The position numbers and the translations under genes are program-made. The notes beneath the pieces are model-generated. The model made no database searches, was not told where the DNA came from, and worked only from the letters and a program-made list of their open reading frames with translations. 57,722 nt of DNA, taken from Sulfuricurvum sp. Its GTDB lineage: Bacteria > Campylobacterota > Campylobacteria > Campylobacterales > Sulfurimonadaceae. Shown in pieces: positions 24,474 to 32,927 of the stretch. Location of the stretch: assembly GCA_020721585.1 (NCBI GenBank), contig DYMK01000012.1, forward strand, positions 1 through 57,722, given 5' to 3'. Within the stretch, counting starts at the first letter, position 1. Each line of letters starts with the position of its first letter.

Positions 24474-25570
24474 TATCCTCTTGTCCATAGTAATTTTTTA
24501 TTTTTTGCCTCAGTTATATAGTCCAATAAATCTTTTTCAGTGGTTACATTGCCACTCTCGTAAAAATCTTTATACCATTTCACCGTCTTTTCAAATGTTG
24601 TTTCGCTATTCCACACATCTTTCCATTGTAAACGGATATGGGCTTTTGAACAATCGAGTTTCAAAAGATTGGCTTCATGAAGTTGATGAGGATCTCGATG
24701 GATCTCATAATCGATTTTATCCCAATGTTTTCTCACATGATTTACGACCTCTTCGACCGTAATGCTTCCCTCATCACTTGGACCAAAGTTCCATGCTTCA
24801 CCAAATTCCACTTTTTCTTCTAACAACTTTTGCCCAATAGCCAAATAGCCGCTCAGCGGTTCAAGAACGTGTTGCCAAGGACGGGTCGCATTAGGATTTC
24901 GGATACACACTTTTTTACCTTGAGACACAGAAACCATAATATCAGTCATAAGACGATCTTTTGCCCAATCCCCGCCGCCGATAACATTACCAGCGCGGCA
25001 CGATGCTAGCAAAGTATTGTGTGATTTTTTATATTCGGAAGGATTGAAATAGGAGCTGCGATACGAGTTGGCAAGCAAATCGGCACACCCTTTGGAAGAG
25101 CTATAGGGATCATACCCTCCCATCGGATCATTCTCACGGTATCCCCACACCCATTCACGGTTTTCATACGCTTTATCGCTGGTGATATTGACAATGGCTC
25201 GCACATTATTGGTTCGACATGCTTCGAATACTTTGAGCGTTCCTATCACATTGGTTTCATACGTTTCAATGGGATTTTCATAGGAGAGTCGCACCAAAGG
25301 TTGAGCGGCGAGATGAAAGACAATATCGGGTTTATACGTTTCAATCGTTGTGTTAAGATGCTCTAAATCACGAATATCTCCTATAACCGAAACGATATTG
25401 AGATTAAGCAAAGAAAGATGATTAGGTTCAGTTGGTGCAGCTAATGAGTAGCCGATAACTTTTGCACCCATTTGTTGAAGCCAAAATGATAACCAAGAGC
25501 CTTTAAATCCGGTATGACCGGTTACTAAAACCGTTTTGTTTTTATAAATACCGCTAAAGAGGGTCTCCAT
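24473..25570 (-). CDS. rfbG: CDP-glucose 4,6-dehydratase RfbG
   Basis: A 365-residue extended SDR that converts CDP-glucose to CDP-4-keto-6-deoxyglucose with bound NAD. It shows VLVTGHTGFKGSWLSFWL at the N-terminus, the VFHLAAQPLVRLSYENP segment, and YSSSKGCADLL with the catalytic YxxxK, all diagnostic for the CDP-glucose enzyme. The start ATG 25570 overlaps the rfbF stop as TAATG; a longer frame to 25606 would lie inside rfbF and is rejected. Confidence 0.95.
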   Translation of the reverse strand: METLFSGIYKNKTVLVTGHTGFKGSWLSFWLQQMGAKVIGYSLAAPTEPNHLSLLNLNIVSVIGDIRDLEHLNTTIETYKPDIVFHLAAQPLVRLSYENPIETYETNVIGTLKVFEACRTNNVRAIVNITSDKAYENREWVWGYRENDPMGGYDPYSSSKGCADLLANSYRSSYFNPSEYKKSHNTLLASCRAGNVIGGGDWAKDRLMTDIMVSVSQGKKVCIRNPNATRPWQHVLEPLSGYLAIGQKLLEEKVEFGEAWNFGPSDEGSITVEEVVNHVRKHWDKIDYEIHRDPHQLHEANLLKLDCSKAHIRLQWKDVWNSETTFEKTVKWYKDFYESGNVTTEKDLLDYITEAKNKKLLWTRG

Positions 25571-26343
25571 TACCAAACTTTCCACGGAGCTTTTTTGGTA
25601 TCCCATAGCTTATTTAAATCGGTTTTATCTTTTAAACTATCCATCGGTTTCCAAAAACCGCGATGTTTATAGGTCATAATTCCACCCTCTTGTGCCAATG
25701 TTTGAAGAGGAGCTTGTTCGAAAACAGTACTATCACCATCTAAGATATAGTCAAAAACTTTTGGTTCACAAACAAAAAACCCGATGTTAACCCATCCGCC
25801 ATCACCTTTTGGTTTTTCTAAAAAATTAGTCACTTGACCATTTTCTTCAATATTTAATGCACCAAAACGCCCCTCTGGCTGAGTGGAACACATGGTCATC
25901 GCTTTGCCGTGGGACTTATGGAACTTAACAAGATCATCAATATTAATATCACTTACTCCATCGCCATAGGTAAGCATAAATGGGTCATTTCCTATAAAAT
26001 CCTGCGCCCGTTTTACACGCCCACCTGTCATAGTCTCCAACCCAGTATCGAGTAAGGTTACTTTCCATGGTTCACTAGAGTTATTAAGAACTTCCATTCT
26101 CCCGTTTTGCATATCAATTGTTACATCACTTTGATGCAAAAAATAGTTAGCGAAATACTCTTTGATATAATAGCCTTTGTATCCCAAGAGAATAACAAAA
26201 TCATTAAATCCATAAGCAGAATAGATCTTCATAATATGCCACAAAATAGGCTTTCCACCAATCTCTACCATGGGCTTTGGACGCACATCGGTCTCTTCTG
26301 AGAGTCGTGTCCCATAGCCACCTGCTAATAGCAAAACTTTCAT
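25570..26343 (-). CDS. rfbF: Glucose-1-phosphate cytidylyltransferase RfbF
   Basis: A 257-residue nucleotidyltransferase that makes CDP-glucose from glucose-1-phosphate and CTP, the committed first step of the operon. The start MKVLLLAGGYGTRLSEET, then RPKPMVEIGGKPILWHIMK and MLTYGDGVSDI are the family signatures; FWKPMDSLKDK lies near the end. It is the first gene of a twelve-gene minus-strand operon and has an extended -10 element 35 bp upstream. Confidence 0.97.
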   Translation of the reverse strand: MKVLLLAGGYGTRLSEETDVRPKPMVEIGGKPILWHIMKIYSAYGFNDFVILLGYKGYYIKEYFANYFLHQSDVTIDMQNGRMEVLNNSSEPWKVTLLDTGLETMTGGRVKRAQDFIGNDPFMLTYGDGVSDINIDDLVKFHKSHGKAMTMCSTQPEGRFGALNIEENGQVTNFLEKPKGDGGWVNIGFFVCEPKVFDYILDGDSTVFEQAPLQTLAQEGGIMTYKHRGFWKPMDSLKDKTDLNKLWDTKKAPWKVW

Positions 26344-26377
26344 TTTAAGCCTTCATTAATTTTCACTAGTCTTGGAA

Positions 26378-26386
26378 ATTATAGCA
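26378..26386 (-). promoter_or_regulatory. Extended -10 promoter of the CDP-sugar operon
   Basis: TGCTATAAT on the minus strand is a perfect extended -10 element, 35 bp before rfbF. No clear -35 is present, which is common for Campylobacterota. No other good promoter was seen within the following 12 kb of closely packed genes, so this one probably drives them all. Confidence 0.7.
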
Positions 26387-26471
26387 TAGTTTTAAGAAAC
26401 TTTTTTATTTACTTAAGTACGCTAAAAACGTGCTAATAGCAAGAGAATCTCCCCCATTTCCCCCATTCTTT

Positions 26472-26480
26472 TGCTACAAT
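26472..26480 (+). promoter_or_regulatory. Extended -10 element for the 26512 gene
   Basis: TGCTACAAT lies 31 bp before ATG 26512 and is followed by an AAGGAAC ribosome site at 26501. It is divergent from the rfbF promoter about 90 bp away. Confidence 0.5.
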
Positions 26481-26511
26481 TGTACTATTACACCAAAACG
26501 AAGGAACTATC

Positions 26512-26862
26512 ATGGTCTACACGACACAATTAAAACATTTGATTCAAAACGAGTTGATCCCCGACGTGGAAGATCATATTGATGCCCTTTTTGAGGGGAT
26601 TGCTTCTGCTAAGGATGCAACGACTCAAGAGCGTCAAGAGCTTGAGGAGATGCAAGCGTTGCGCGATGAGTATAAAGACCTCTTAAAAGAGATCGAAAGT
26701 GGCGACGTGGATGAGGAAGAGGCAGAACAATTGTATACCGAATTGACCGCTATGCGTGAAAACGATGAGGATGAGGATGATTTGGATTACGATGAGGACG
26801 AAGATGAAGACGACGATGATTACGATGAGTTTGATCTTGACAAAGACGATGACCAATATTAA
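26512..26862 (+). CDS. Small protein with highly acidic tail
   Basis: A 116-residue protein of unknown function. The first 80 residues look helical and coiled-coil-like (ERQELEEMQALRDEYKDL); the last 35 are almost entirely Asp and Glu with a few Tyr, an extended polyacidic tail of a type that can mimic DNA or bind basic proteins. Its stop overlaps the start of the exonuclease gene (TAATG), so the two products are probably made together and may act together on nucleic acid. That link is inferred from position only. Confidence 0.7.
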   Translation: MVYTTQLKHLIQNELIPDVEDHIDALFEGIASAKDATTQERQELEEMQALRDEYKDLLKEIESGDVDEEEAEQLYTELTAMRENDEDEDDLDYDEDEDEDDDDYDEFDLDKDDDQY

Positions 26863-27617
26863 TGGCTAAATACCTCTTATTGGATACCGAAACCACAGGA
26901 ACAGGGGAAGAGGATCGTATTATCCAGTTGGGGTTTATGGTCTTAGAGGGGAAAAATACCCACGTCTATAATGATTTTTGTTCTTCCGATGTCCCCATTG
27001 GGTATGGGGCGATGGAGGTGCATGGAATTACCCCTGAGATGATTAAGGGGAAGCCCTCATGTACGCAAACGGAAGCCTTTAAGGTTTTGGAGGGACTCAA
27101 TACCGCTGATAATGTGATGATTATCCATAATGCTCCGTTTGATCTTGGGATGCTTGCCAAAGAAAATTTCAGCTCAAAAATGCGTCTTATTGATACGTTA
27201 CGGTGTGCTAAACACCTTTTTGACGAAGAGGATTCCCATCGGCTTCAATTTTTTCGGTATCGTTTAGGATTGTACCAACGGGAGGAAGAAGAAGCGAATC
27301 GTTTGGGGATTGTGGTCAAAGCGCATGATGCCATAGGGGATGTGTTGGTCTTAAAGCTTTTTTTGACCGAACTACGGAAAAAATTGACCGAACGTTTTGG
27401 GAATGTTAACCCAATTGAGAAGATGATAGAGTTGACCCAAACCCCTGTCGTCTTCACCAAACCCCTGAAATTTGGAAAATACAAGGGGAAAACCCTCACT
27501 GAAATTGCTCTGCTCGATAAAGGGTATTTGTCGTGGATGGTGAATTCGATGGAAAATTTGGATGAGGATATGAAATACAGTATCGCTTGCGTGTTACAAG
27601 GGGGCAGGGCGGTTTAG
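26862..27617 (+). CDS. DnaQ-like 3'-5' exonuclease
   Basis: A 251-residue DEDDh exonuclease. The acidic residues appear in LLLDTETTG (D8, E10), in NAPFDLGML and in KAHDAIGDVLVL, which also holds the DEDDh histidine. The fold resembles the Pol III epsilon and exonuclease X group. A C-terminal piece, KFGKYKGKTLTEIALLDKGY, looks like the DUF3820 domain found in such exonucleases. It is not likely to be the replicative epsilon subunit, since it lacks the polymerase-binding tail and is paired with an acidic protein. A repair or DNA end-trimming role is plausible. Confidence 0.82.
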   Translation: MAKYLLLDTETTGTGEEDRIIQLGFMVLEGKNTHVYNDFCSSDVPIGYGAMEVHGITPEMIKGKPSCTQTEAFKVLEGLNTADNVMIIHNAPFDLGMLAKENFSSKMRLIDTLRCAKHLFDEEDSHRLQFFRYRLGLYQREEEEANRLGIVVKAHDAIGDVLVLKLFLTELRKKLTERFGNVNPIEKMIELTQTPVVFTKPLKFGKYKGKTLTEIALLDKGYLSWMVNSMENLDEDMKYSIACVLQGGRAV

Positions 27618-28057
27618 CCGTAGCGGATGATTTGCGAACGTTCGATAACTTCATTGGTCATGGTATGCTCAATGGCGTATTTGACCAAATCAAAAAGGTT
27701 GTAGATCATTTGAAATTCGCTGGTTTCTTCCTCCGCGGTTACTACCGCCATATACAAGGGGGTGGTAAAAAAATGATTTTCAACGCTGGAAAGAATGTTT
27801 TCAGAGGCTTTAATTCCTTGTGCATCGTTGGTAGCATCAAAAATAATGGCACAAAGATTGGGTTGAAACGGGATAAATTTATCGTTTCGTCGCAAATGCG
27901 AGGCAAAAAATTCCAAGTTGATCGTCTCATCGGGGGTAAATGCCAAAGCGATGGAATAGACCGTCTGATGACGTGAAAAACGGTACTGATAATCCCCTAT
28001 TTCATTCATAAGTTGTTTGTGAAATGCTTGGCGGTGTTCGCTAAAACAGTGCATCAT
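27614..28057 (-). CDS. Small protein of unknown function
   Basis: A 147-residue soluble protein without recognised domains. Alternating strands and helices and the segment LCAIIFDATNDAQGIKASENI are faintly like a stripped-down GGDEF-type domain without the active-site motif, but I would not rely on this. It is convergent with the exonuclease gene and overlaps its end by four bases. The start ATG 28057 is followed by a second ATG; AAGGGGG lies upstream and a TATAAT at 28092-28097 gives it its own promoter. Confidence 0.6.
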   Translation of the reverse strand: MMHCFSEHRQAFHKQLMNEIGDYQYRFSRHQTVYSIALAFTPDETINLEFFASHLRRNDKFIPFQPNLCAIIFDATNDAQGIKASENILSSVENHFFTTPLYMAVVTAEEETSEFQMIYNLFDLVKYAIEHTMTNEVIERSQIIRYG

Positions 28058-28091
28058 TATCGGATCCCCCTTTCCCTTAACTTTTTTTCGT

Positions 28092-28097
28092 ATTATA
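28092..28097 (-). promoter_or_regulatory. -10 element for the 28057 gene
   Basis: TATAAT on the minus strand, 34 bp before the start at 28057, with AAGGGGG between them. The rest of this 120-bp gap shows no further structure. Confidence 0.5.
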
Positions 28098-28177
28098 CTA
28101 AATCACAAGAAACTCTATGACAAACATTGTACCAACCCTCTCCAAAATGTCCCTTAAAATACCTATCCCCTTTTGCC

Positions 28178-30025
28178 TTAACCCACTTCCACTCTATTAC
28201 GTCCACCCTCTTTAGCGTTATAGAGTTGTTGATCCAGACGTAAGAGGAGTGCTTCACCTTCTTCATTCTCTAATAGTTGGGTCACTCCAAAGGAGCAGGT
28301 GATGTGCTGTACGGTTGCGAATTCTTCGTTTTCAATGGTTTCTCGTAACTTTTGGGCTATTGTAACAGCAGCTTGAACAGGTGTATTACTAAGGAGAATA
28401 ATAAACTCCTCGCCGCCCCATCGTGCGACAATATCACTTTTGCGCAAACTGTTGCTGATTAGGTTCGCTAAATGACGCAAAACATCATCCCCAACTAGGT
28501 GACCGTAGGTATCATTCACTGATTTGAAATGGTCAATATCAAAGAAGATGAAGCTGAGAGGGGTTTTTTCTCGTTGGACTACATAAAGGTTATGTTTTAA
28601 GAGAAGATTAAAATGGGTTCGGTTAGCAATTCCAGTGAGTGTATCGATGGTGGATTGATTAATAAGTTGAGATATATCATTAAAAACGACGATAAAACGG
28701 ATTAAATCTTTATAGAACACCTTAGAGGCATTTACTTTAAATGATTTTGTTACCCCACGAATGGTGATTTTAACCTTGTGGTTTTTTTCTGGACGCTTTA
28801 GAATATACTCTATCCATGTTATATTATTCACATTGGAGTGAAGGTATTCATTGGTATCTCCCTCTTCAAATAGGTCACAAACGCAGCTATGGTGACGTTT
28901 AAAAGTTTCAAGGGTGTCACATTCGACAAAATCTAAAAATACGTTGTTTGCACTAATAAGGTTGTGTCCATCTGACACAATAATGGGTGTTGGAATGGTA
29001 TCCAAAATGGATTGGGCATATTTTTGCTGAAAGTGTGTTTTTCGATAGAGAAACCCAAGCAGACTCAAAAAGAGGAGCGTTACAGAGGTAGAAATAATAA
29101 TAATAATAATGTCGTATTTACGCCAAATATCTTCAATTGTGAAAAAGGGGATGGTGTTATAGGGTGGGATTCGTAGCATTCGTGCTAAAGTATCTATATC
29201 ACCATAATCTCCGGGAATAGTAAATCCAGCAATAATATCAGCCCCTTCTTCAGTATTTTTATAGCTATATAAGGCAACAGCAATATCGGAAACAGTCTCT
29301 ACTGCCACCTTTTTAGAAACAACAATTGACCACTCTGGATAGAGATTCGTGGAAGTTTTGAGGGGAAAATAAGAAAATTTTTGTTCATGGATAACGAAAA
29401 GGTCTTGAAGGTCTTGGGGCAACAGCTTTTTCTCGCTTTTCATCTCTTCAATGATTCCACTACGGATAAACCCTGCATCCACTTTTCCCAAGAGGACAGC
29501 ATCAACAACGGCTTCATGCCCCTTGACCACAACGGTTGTCACATCCTTATTCATATCAATCCCCGCTTTGAGCAGTTCATACGCTTGTGTCTGGTATCCC
29601 CCTAAAAATTTCTTCCCGGGGATAGCGATTGTTTTCCCCTTAAGTCCTGAGAGAGAACGGATATTTGCATTATCTGCACGGGTGATAATGACCCCTCCAA
29701 GATACGGCGTGATGAGGGTATTGTATCTTTTAACCAGTGTCGCAATTGCCCCCGTCGTTTTCCCCTGCTTTTGCAGTGAAAGATAGTGGGTAGGGTTGGT
29801 GGCAATGATGTCAATCTTCCCCTCACTCACCTCCTGTTCGAGTGCCTCTTGGCTAAGGGGTCTAACGATAATATTGACATGGAGTTTATGGGCGATATGT
29901 TCGGCGATAGGTTGATACTCTTTTATGATTTTGTCGCTAGTACGATAGGCGAAGACACCAAGTGTGAGAGTTTGAGCGCTTAAAAGGGTCGAGAGTAAGA
30001 ATAAAAAGAGGGGAAATTTCATCAT
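28178..30025 (-). CDS. Diguanylate cyclase with PhnD-like sensor and PAS domain
   Basis: A 615-residue signalling protein. A signal peptide (MMKFPLFLFLLSTLLSAQ) leads into a periplasmic phosphate/phosphonate-binding-type domain (about 18-290; IDIIATNPTHYL and GKTIAIPGKKFLGGYQ), one membrane helix near 315-335, a PAS-like domain (about 345-455) and a C-terminal GGDEF domain. The active site reads GGEEF, and an inhibitory RxxD (RKSD) lies five residues before it, so it should make cyclic di-GMP and be feedback-inhibited. The periplasmic domain probably senses an oxyanion or small ligand. The start is taken at ATG 30025 for the signal peptide; the longer TTG frame to 30076 is unlikely. Confidence 0.88.
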   Translation of the reverse strand: MMKFPLFLFLLSTLLSAQTLTLGVFAYRTSDKIIKEYQPIAEHIAHKLHVNIIVRPLSQEALEQEVSEGKIDIIATNPTHYLSLQKQGKTTGAIATLVKRYNTLITPYLGGVIITRADNANIRSLSGLKGKTIAIPGKKFLGGYQTQAYELLKAGIDMNKDVTTVVVKGHEAVVDAVLLGKVDAGFIRSGIIEEMKSEKKLLPQDLQDLFVIHEQKFSYFPLKTSTNLYPEWSIVVSKKVAVETVSDIAVALYSYKNTEEGADIIAGFTIPGDYGDIDTLARMLRIPPYNTIPFFTIEDIWRKYDIIIIIISTSVTLLFLSLLGFLYRKTHFQQKYAQSILDTIPTPIIVSDGHNLISANNVFLDFVECDTLETFKRHHSCVCDLFEEGDTNEYLHSNVNNITWIEYILKRPEKNHKVKITIRGVTKSFKVNASKVFYKDLIRFIVVFNDISQLINQSTIDTLTGIANRTHFNLLLKHNLYVVQREKTPLSFIFFDIDHFKSVNDTYGHLVGDDVLRHLANLISNSLRKSDIVARWGGEEFIILLSNTPVQAAVTIAQKLRETIENEEFATVQHITCSFGVTQLLENEEGEALLLRLDQQLYNAKEGGRNRVEVG

Positions 30026-30175
30026 GCTAAAGGCTCTGGTGTGCTTGTAGAATACCCTTGGGAATAACAACTTCAAATATTGAGCATAGGCTCACGTTCT
30101 GAAATCTGTACTGATTTTTGGAAAATCGAGGGCTGAGATGTGCAAGTGACTCCATTGTGAAAATTGCCCTAGAGA

Positions 30176-30436
30176 TTAAAACGTGGTCTTCGTAGAGGTG
30201 GCAATCTCACTGAGGCGATACGCCGCATCGACATGACCACTGCGCATCGCTTTTTTCCACCACTCCATCGCTTTATCGATGTCTTTGTCTACCCCTTCTC
30301 CGTAAAAATAGATCATCCCCAGATGAAATTGGGCTTCGGCATTGCGTTTGTAGGCCGCCAGTGGGTAAAGAATCTCGTAGGCTTTGGCATACTCTCCCGC
30401 ATCGTAGGCGTTGATACCCTCATCCAATTCATCCAT
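30176..30436 (-). CDS. Small Sel1-repeat protein
   Basis: An 86-residue protein made of TPR/Sel1-like helices. The stretch AEAQFHLGMIYFYGEG followed by DKAMEWWKKAMRSGH is a classic Sel1 repeat, preceded by a shorter one. No signal peptide is present, so it is cytoplasmic; such proteins act as small adaptors. AAAGGA precedes ATG 30436, and a TATAAT at 30466-30471 drives it divergently from the gene at 30514. Confidence 0.8.
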   Translation of the reverse strand: MDELDEGINAYDAGEYAKAYEILYPLAAYKRNAEAQFHLGMIYFYGEGVDKDIDKAMEWWKKAMRSGHVDAAYRLSEIATSTKTTF

Positions 30437-30465
30437 CGTTAAAATCCTTTTAAACTATTGATGAC

Positions 30466-30471
30466 ATTATA
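30466..30471 (-). promoter_or_regulatory. -10 element for the Sel1 protein gene
   Basis: TATAAT on the minus strand, 29 bp before the ATG at 30436, forming a divergent pair with the element at 30502-30507. Confidence 0.5.
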
Positions 30472-30501
30472 CCGCCCCTGTGTTTTTTTAGCCTGATGGA
30501 T

Positions 30502-30507
30502 TATAAT
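30502..30507 (+). promoter_or_regulatory. -10 element giving a probably leaderless mRNA
   Basis: TATAAT ends six bases before ATG 30514. Transcription would begin at or within a base of the start codon, so the message is predicted to have no leader and no ribosome binding site; none is visible. Confidence 0.5.
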
Positions 30508-30513
30508 GCCCGC

Positions 30514-31854
30514 ATGAATTATGATCATTTGAGTGGAAAATCGGTGTTATTGTTGGGAAAAACGCGTTCACTTCATCGCGAAGAGTTTGAGACTCTTTTG
30601 AAGCTTCATACTATTGATGTAAAAGCGACCTTTGAGGGAGAGGTTGCGCTCATCATTGAGGGGCGGATGATGAATCCTCTTGAACAAAATGAGGCTGCGC
30701 GATTGTATCAAGAGGAGTGTGTCCCTATCGTTGAGATTGGTGAGATAGAGCAATGGTTATGCCGTTCTATTGAGCCTAACCGTTTACTTATGAGCCTTAA
30801 GCTCTCCCGTGATCATGAGCGGTTGGTCAATTTTATCCAAAACCCTTATATCACGGATGAACTTTTTTTTAAACTCCTCAAACTCTATGATTGGCAGGGG
30901 GAGGGGTTGTTTGATACGAATACCAATCGGGATGTGACCGCTGCGGTCATTGGGCGATTTTATGCCGATTTAGGGCGTAATCACAATGTCCAATACGCCA
31001 TGAGTGGGTTAGCCCATTTGATTGAGCGCTACGGCACGGCTAGCTTAATCACCGCGATTGCCGAACTTTCCCCTATTCATCGAGAGATTAAACAACCCTA
31101 CGAACGCGCACTCAAAGGTGTTTTGGATGCGATTTCCTTACACCGTGATACCCCTAAGACCCTTTTAAAACAGCTAATTCCAACACGTGCCAAGCTTTTG
31201 GCGCATCGAGAACCGCTGGGAGTAGAAGAGGAACTTTTAGCGTTAAACGATAGTGAGATTAATCCCCTTTTGGCGTGCAATCCCTCGTTATCACCGCAGG
31301 GTGCGGATACTTTAGAGCCAACCTATCCTGAAGCGATTGCCTCTTATTATCCTTTAGATGAAGTACGATTTGAACGGTTGATGAATTTCGTCATTCCGTG
31401 CGACGACACGGAATCCACTATTAGGGGAGATGGATCCCGTATCAAGTACGGGATGACAGAAGATGAAAATGGGATGAGGGTGATAGTCTCTCTTGCTTCT
31501 AATAATACGCTCACGGCATCAATGCAAAAGAGATTGATGGAGATGAACAATGAGGCTGTTTTTTCACAATTAGCCCAAAATACGACACTTTTAGCAGAAC
31601 ACGTCGATACTCTTTTTGCTATGAATCGCTACGGAACACAGCTTGCCTCCAATACGTCTCTTGCAACCCAACAGCTTGAAGTGTTATATCAACGTGCGAA
31701 CTCTGAAATCTCTATGGCACTAGCTTCCAACCCTTCGACTCCTATCGACATTCTTTATCAACTTTCTCTTGATCGCCGTTACGAACGGCGTGTTCAGACC
31801 AACCCCACCTTTGGGGCGCATATCCAAACCCACAACATAGGATGGCACTCGTGA
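30514..31854 (+). CDS. LRV-type repeat protein with BRCT-like N-terminus and in-frame repeat insertion
   Basis: A 446-residue cytoplasmic protein. The first 80 residues (SGKSVLLLGKTRSLHREEF through VEIGEIEQWL) have the look of a BRCT-type domain. The C-terminal part holds degenerate helical repeats of about 25 residues, each with an LASN- or LAQN-type motif (SLASNNTL, LAQNTTLL, LASNTSL, LASNPST), as in leucine-rich variant repeats. A palindromic repeat at 31390-31457 is inserted in frame and encodes about residues 293-315, between the middle region and these repeats. ATG 30514 is preferred to 30496 because the promoter element ends just before it. It overlaps the MoxR gene, suggesting a shared task. 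Confidence 0.65.
   Translation: MNYDHLSGKSVLLLGKTRSLHREEFETLLKLHTIDVKATFEGEVALIIEGRMMNPLEQNEAARLYQEECVPIVEIGEIEQWLCRSIEPNRLLMSLKLSRDHERLVNFIQNPYITDELFFKLLKLYDWQGEGLFDTNTNRDVTAAVIGRFYADLGRNHNVQYAMSGLAHLIERYGTASLITAIAELSPIHREIKQPYERALKGVLDAISLHRDTPKTLLKQLIPTRAKLLAHREPLGVEEELLALNDSEINPLLACNPSLSPQGADTLEPTYPEAIASYYPLDEVRFERLMNFVIPCDDTESTIRGDGSRIKYGMTEDENGMRVIVSLASNNTLTASMQKRLMEMNNEAVFSQLAQNTTLLAEHVDTLFAMNRYGTQLASNTSLATQQLEVLYQRANSEISMALASNPSTPIDILYQLSLDRRYERRVQTNPTFGAHIQTHNIGWHS
31390..31457. repeat. Two-hairpin GTCAT palindromic repeat, copy 2, inside a CDS
   Basis: A 68-bp element from GTCATTCC to GGGATGAC. Hairpin 1 pairs ATTCCGTG (31393-31400) with CACGGAAT (31407-31414); hairpin 2 pairs ATCCCGT (31434-31440) with ACGGGAT (31448-31454). 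It has the same design as the copy at 1058-1111 but lies within the open frame of the repeat protein, which stays open through it. Confidence 0.85.
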
Positions 31855-32846
31855 GAACGTCACAGACCATTAGCACCATGACCGCCATGATTGAATCACA
31901 CATTCCCACGTTTTTATGGGGACCCCCTGGTATTGGAAAATCCTCGATTATCAAACACATTGCCCGTGAAAAGGGATTAGCGTGCATTGATCTGCGCCTT
32001 GCGTTGATGGATCCCACCGATCTTAAAGGGATCCCTTTTTACGATAAAGAGGGGCATCAGGCACTTTGGGCTCCCCCATCGTTTTTACCGCGTGAGGGGG
32101 AGGGTATTTTATTTCTCGATGAACTAAACGCCGCGGCACCCGCGGTTCAAGCCTCCGCGTATCAATTGATTTTGGATCGTCGTGTGGGGGAGTATGTGTT
32201 ACCCGATGGATGGGCAATTGTCGCAGCTGGAAACCGTGAGGGAGATAGAGGTGTCGTCTATCGTTTGCCCTCACCGTTGGCTAACCGTTTTGTCCATGTT
32301 GAGATGGAGGTGAGTGTGGAGGATTGGCGCGAATGGGCGATTAGAGGGGGGATTGATGCGCGTATTGTGGCGTACATCGGATTTAACCACGAAGCCCTTT
32401 TTACTTTTGACCCCACCAAAAATGAGCGCAGTTTTGCCACACCCCGAAGTTGGGAAGCGGTTCATGCGATTTTGCACAGTACTTTACCGCATAGTCTTTT
32501 GTTAGAAGCGATCAGTGGCGCGGTGGGAAAAGCCAATGCTGTCGATTTCTTGGGATTTTGTAAAGTAATGACCCTTTTACCTGAGGTAGAGGCGATTTTG
32601 AGCGGGGATTGCGTAGAATACCCACGTGACATTTCGGCACTTTATGCGCTTTCATCTGCATTGGTCGGACGGATTTTGAGTGATCCGGATGAGCAAAAAA
32701 TCAACCACCTTCTGACCTACACTCTCCATCTCCAAAGCGAATTTAGTGTGATGATCGTCCAAGATTTACAACGCCAAGGGGTTATGATGGATCATTTAGC
32801 GGCGTATGGGGAGTGGGTCACTGCGTACGCGTATCTGTTAGGTTAG
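31842..32846 (+). CDS. MoxR-type AAA ATPase
   Basis: A 334-residue AAA ATPase of the MoxR/AAA_5 type. Walker A is FLWGPPGIGKSS, Walker B is EGILFLDELNAA, sensor 1 is IVAAGNREGD, and the arginine-finger region is RLPSPLANRFVH. MoxR ATPases usually act with a von Willebrand A-domain protein to insert metals or to remodel complexes; no such gene follows here, as lgt is next. The start ATG 31842 overlaps the upstream repeat-protein gene by 13 bases; GTG 31851 (GTGA overlap) is an alternative. The repeat protein may be its adaptor. Confidence 0.82.
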   Translation: MALVRTSQTISTMTAMIESHIPTFLWGPPGIGKSSIIKHIAREKGLACIDLRLALMDPTDLKGIPFYDKEGHQALWAPPSFLPREGEGILFLDELNAAAPAVQASAYQLILDRRVGEYVLPDGWAIVAAGNREGDRGVVYRLPSPLANRFVHVEMEVSVEDWREWAIRGGIDARIVAYIGFNHEALFTFDPTKNERSFATPRSWEAVHAILHSTLPHSLLLEAISGAVGKANAVDFLGFCKVMTLLPEVEAILSGDCVEYPRDISALYALSSALVGRILSDPDEQKINHLLTYTLHLQSEFSVMIVQDLQRQGVMMDHLAAYGEWVTAYAYLLG

Positions 32847-32927
32847 TATGGATGAGGAACGAAAAGATTAATCTTAAGGGTGTACAATCCTACGTTACAT
32901 TACGCTTTAAAAAGGACATAACCTAGT

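Noticed and set aside
27614-28057. Degenerate GGDEF protein
   Set aside because: The resemblance is limited to a general strand-helix pattern without any signature residue.
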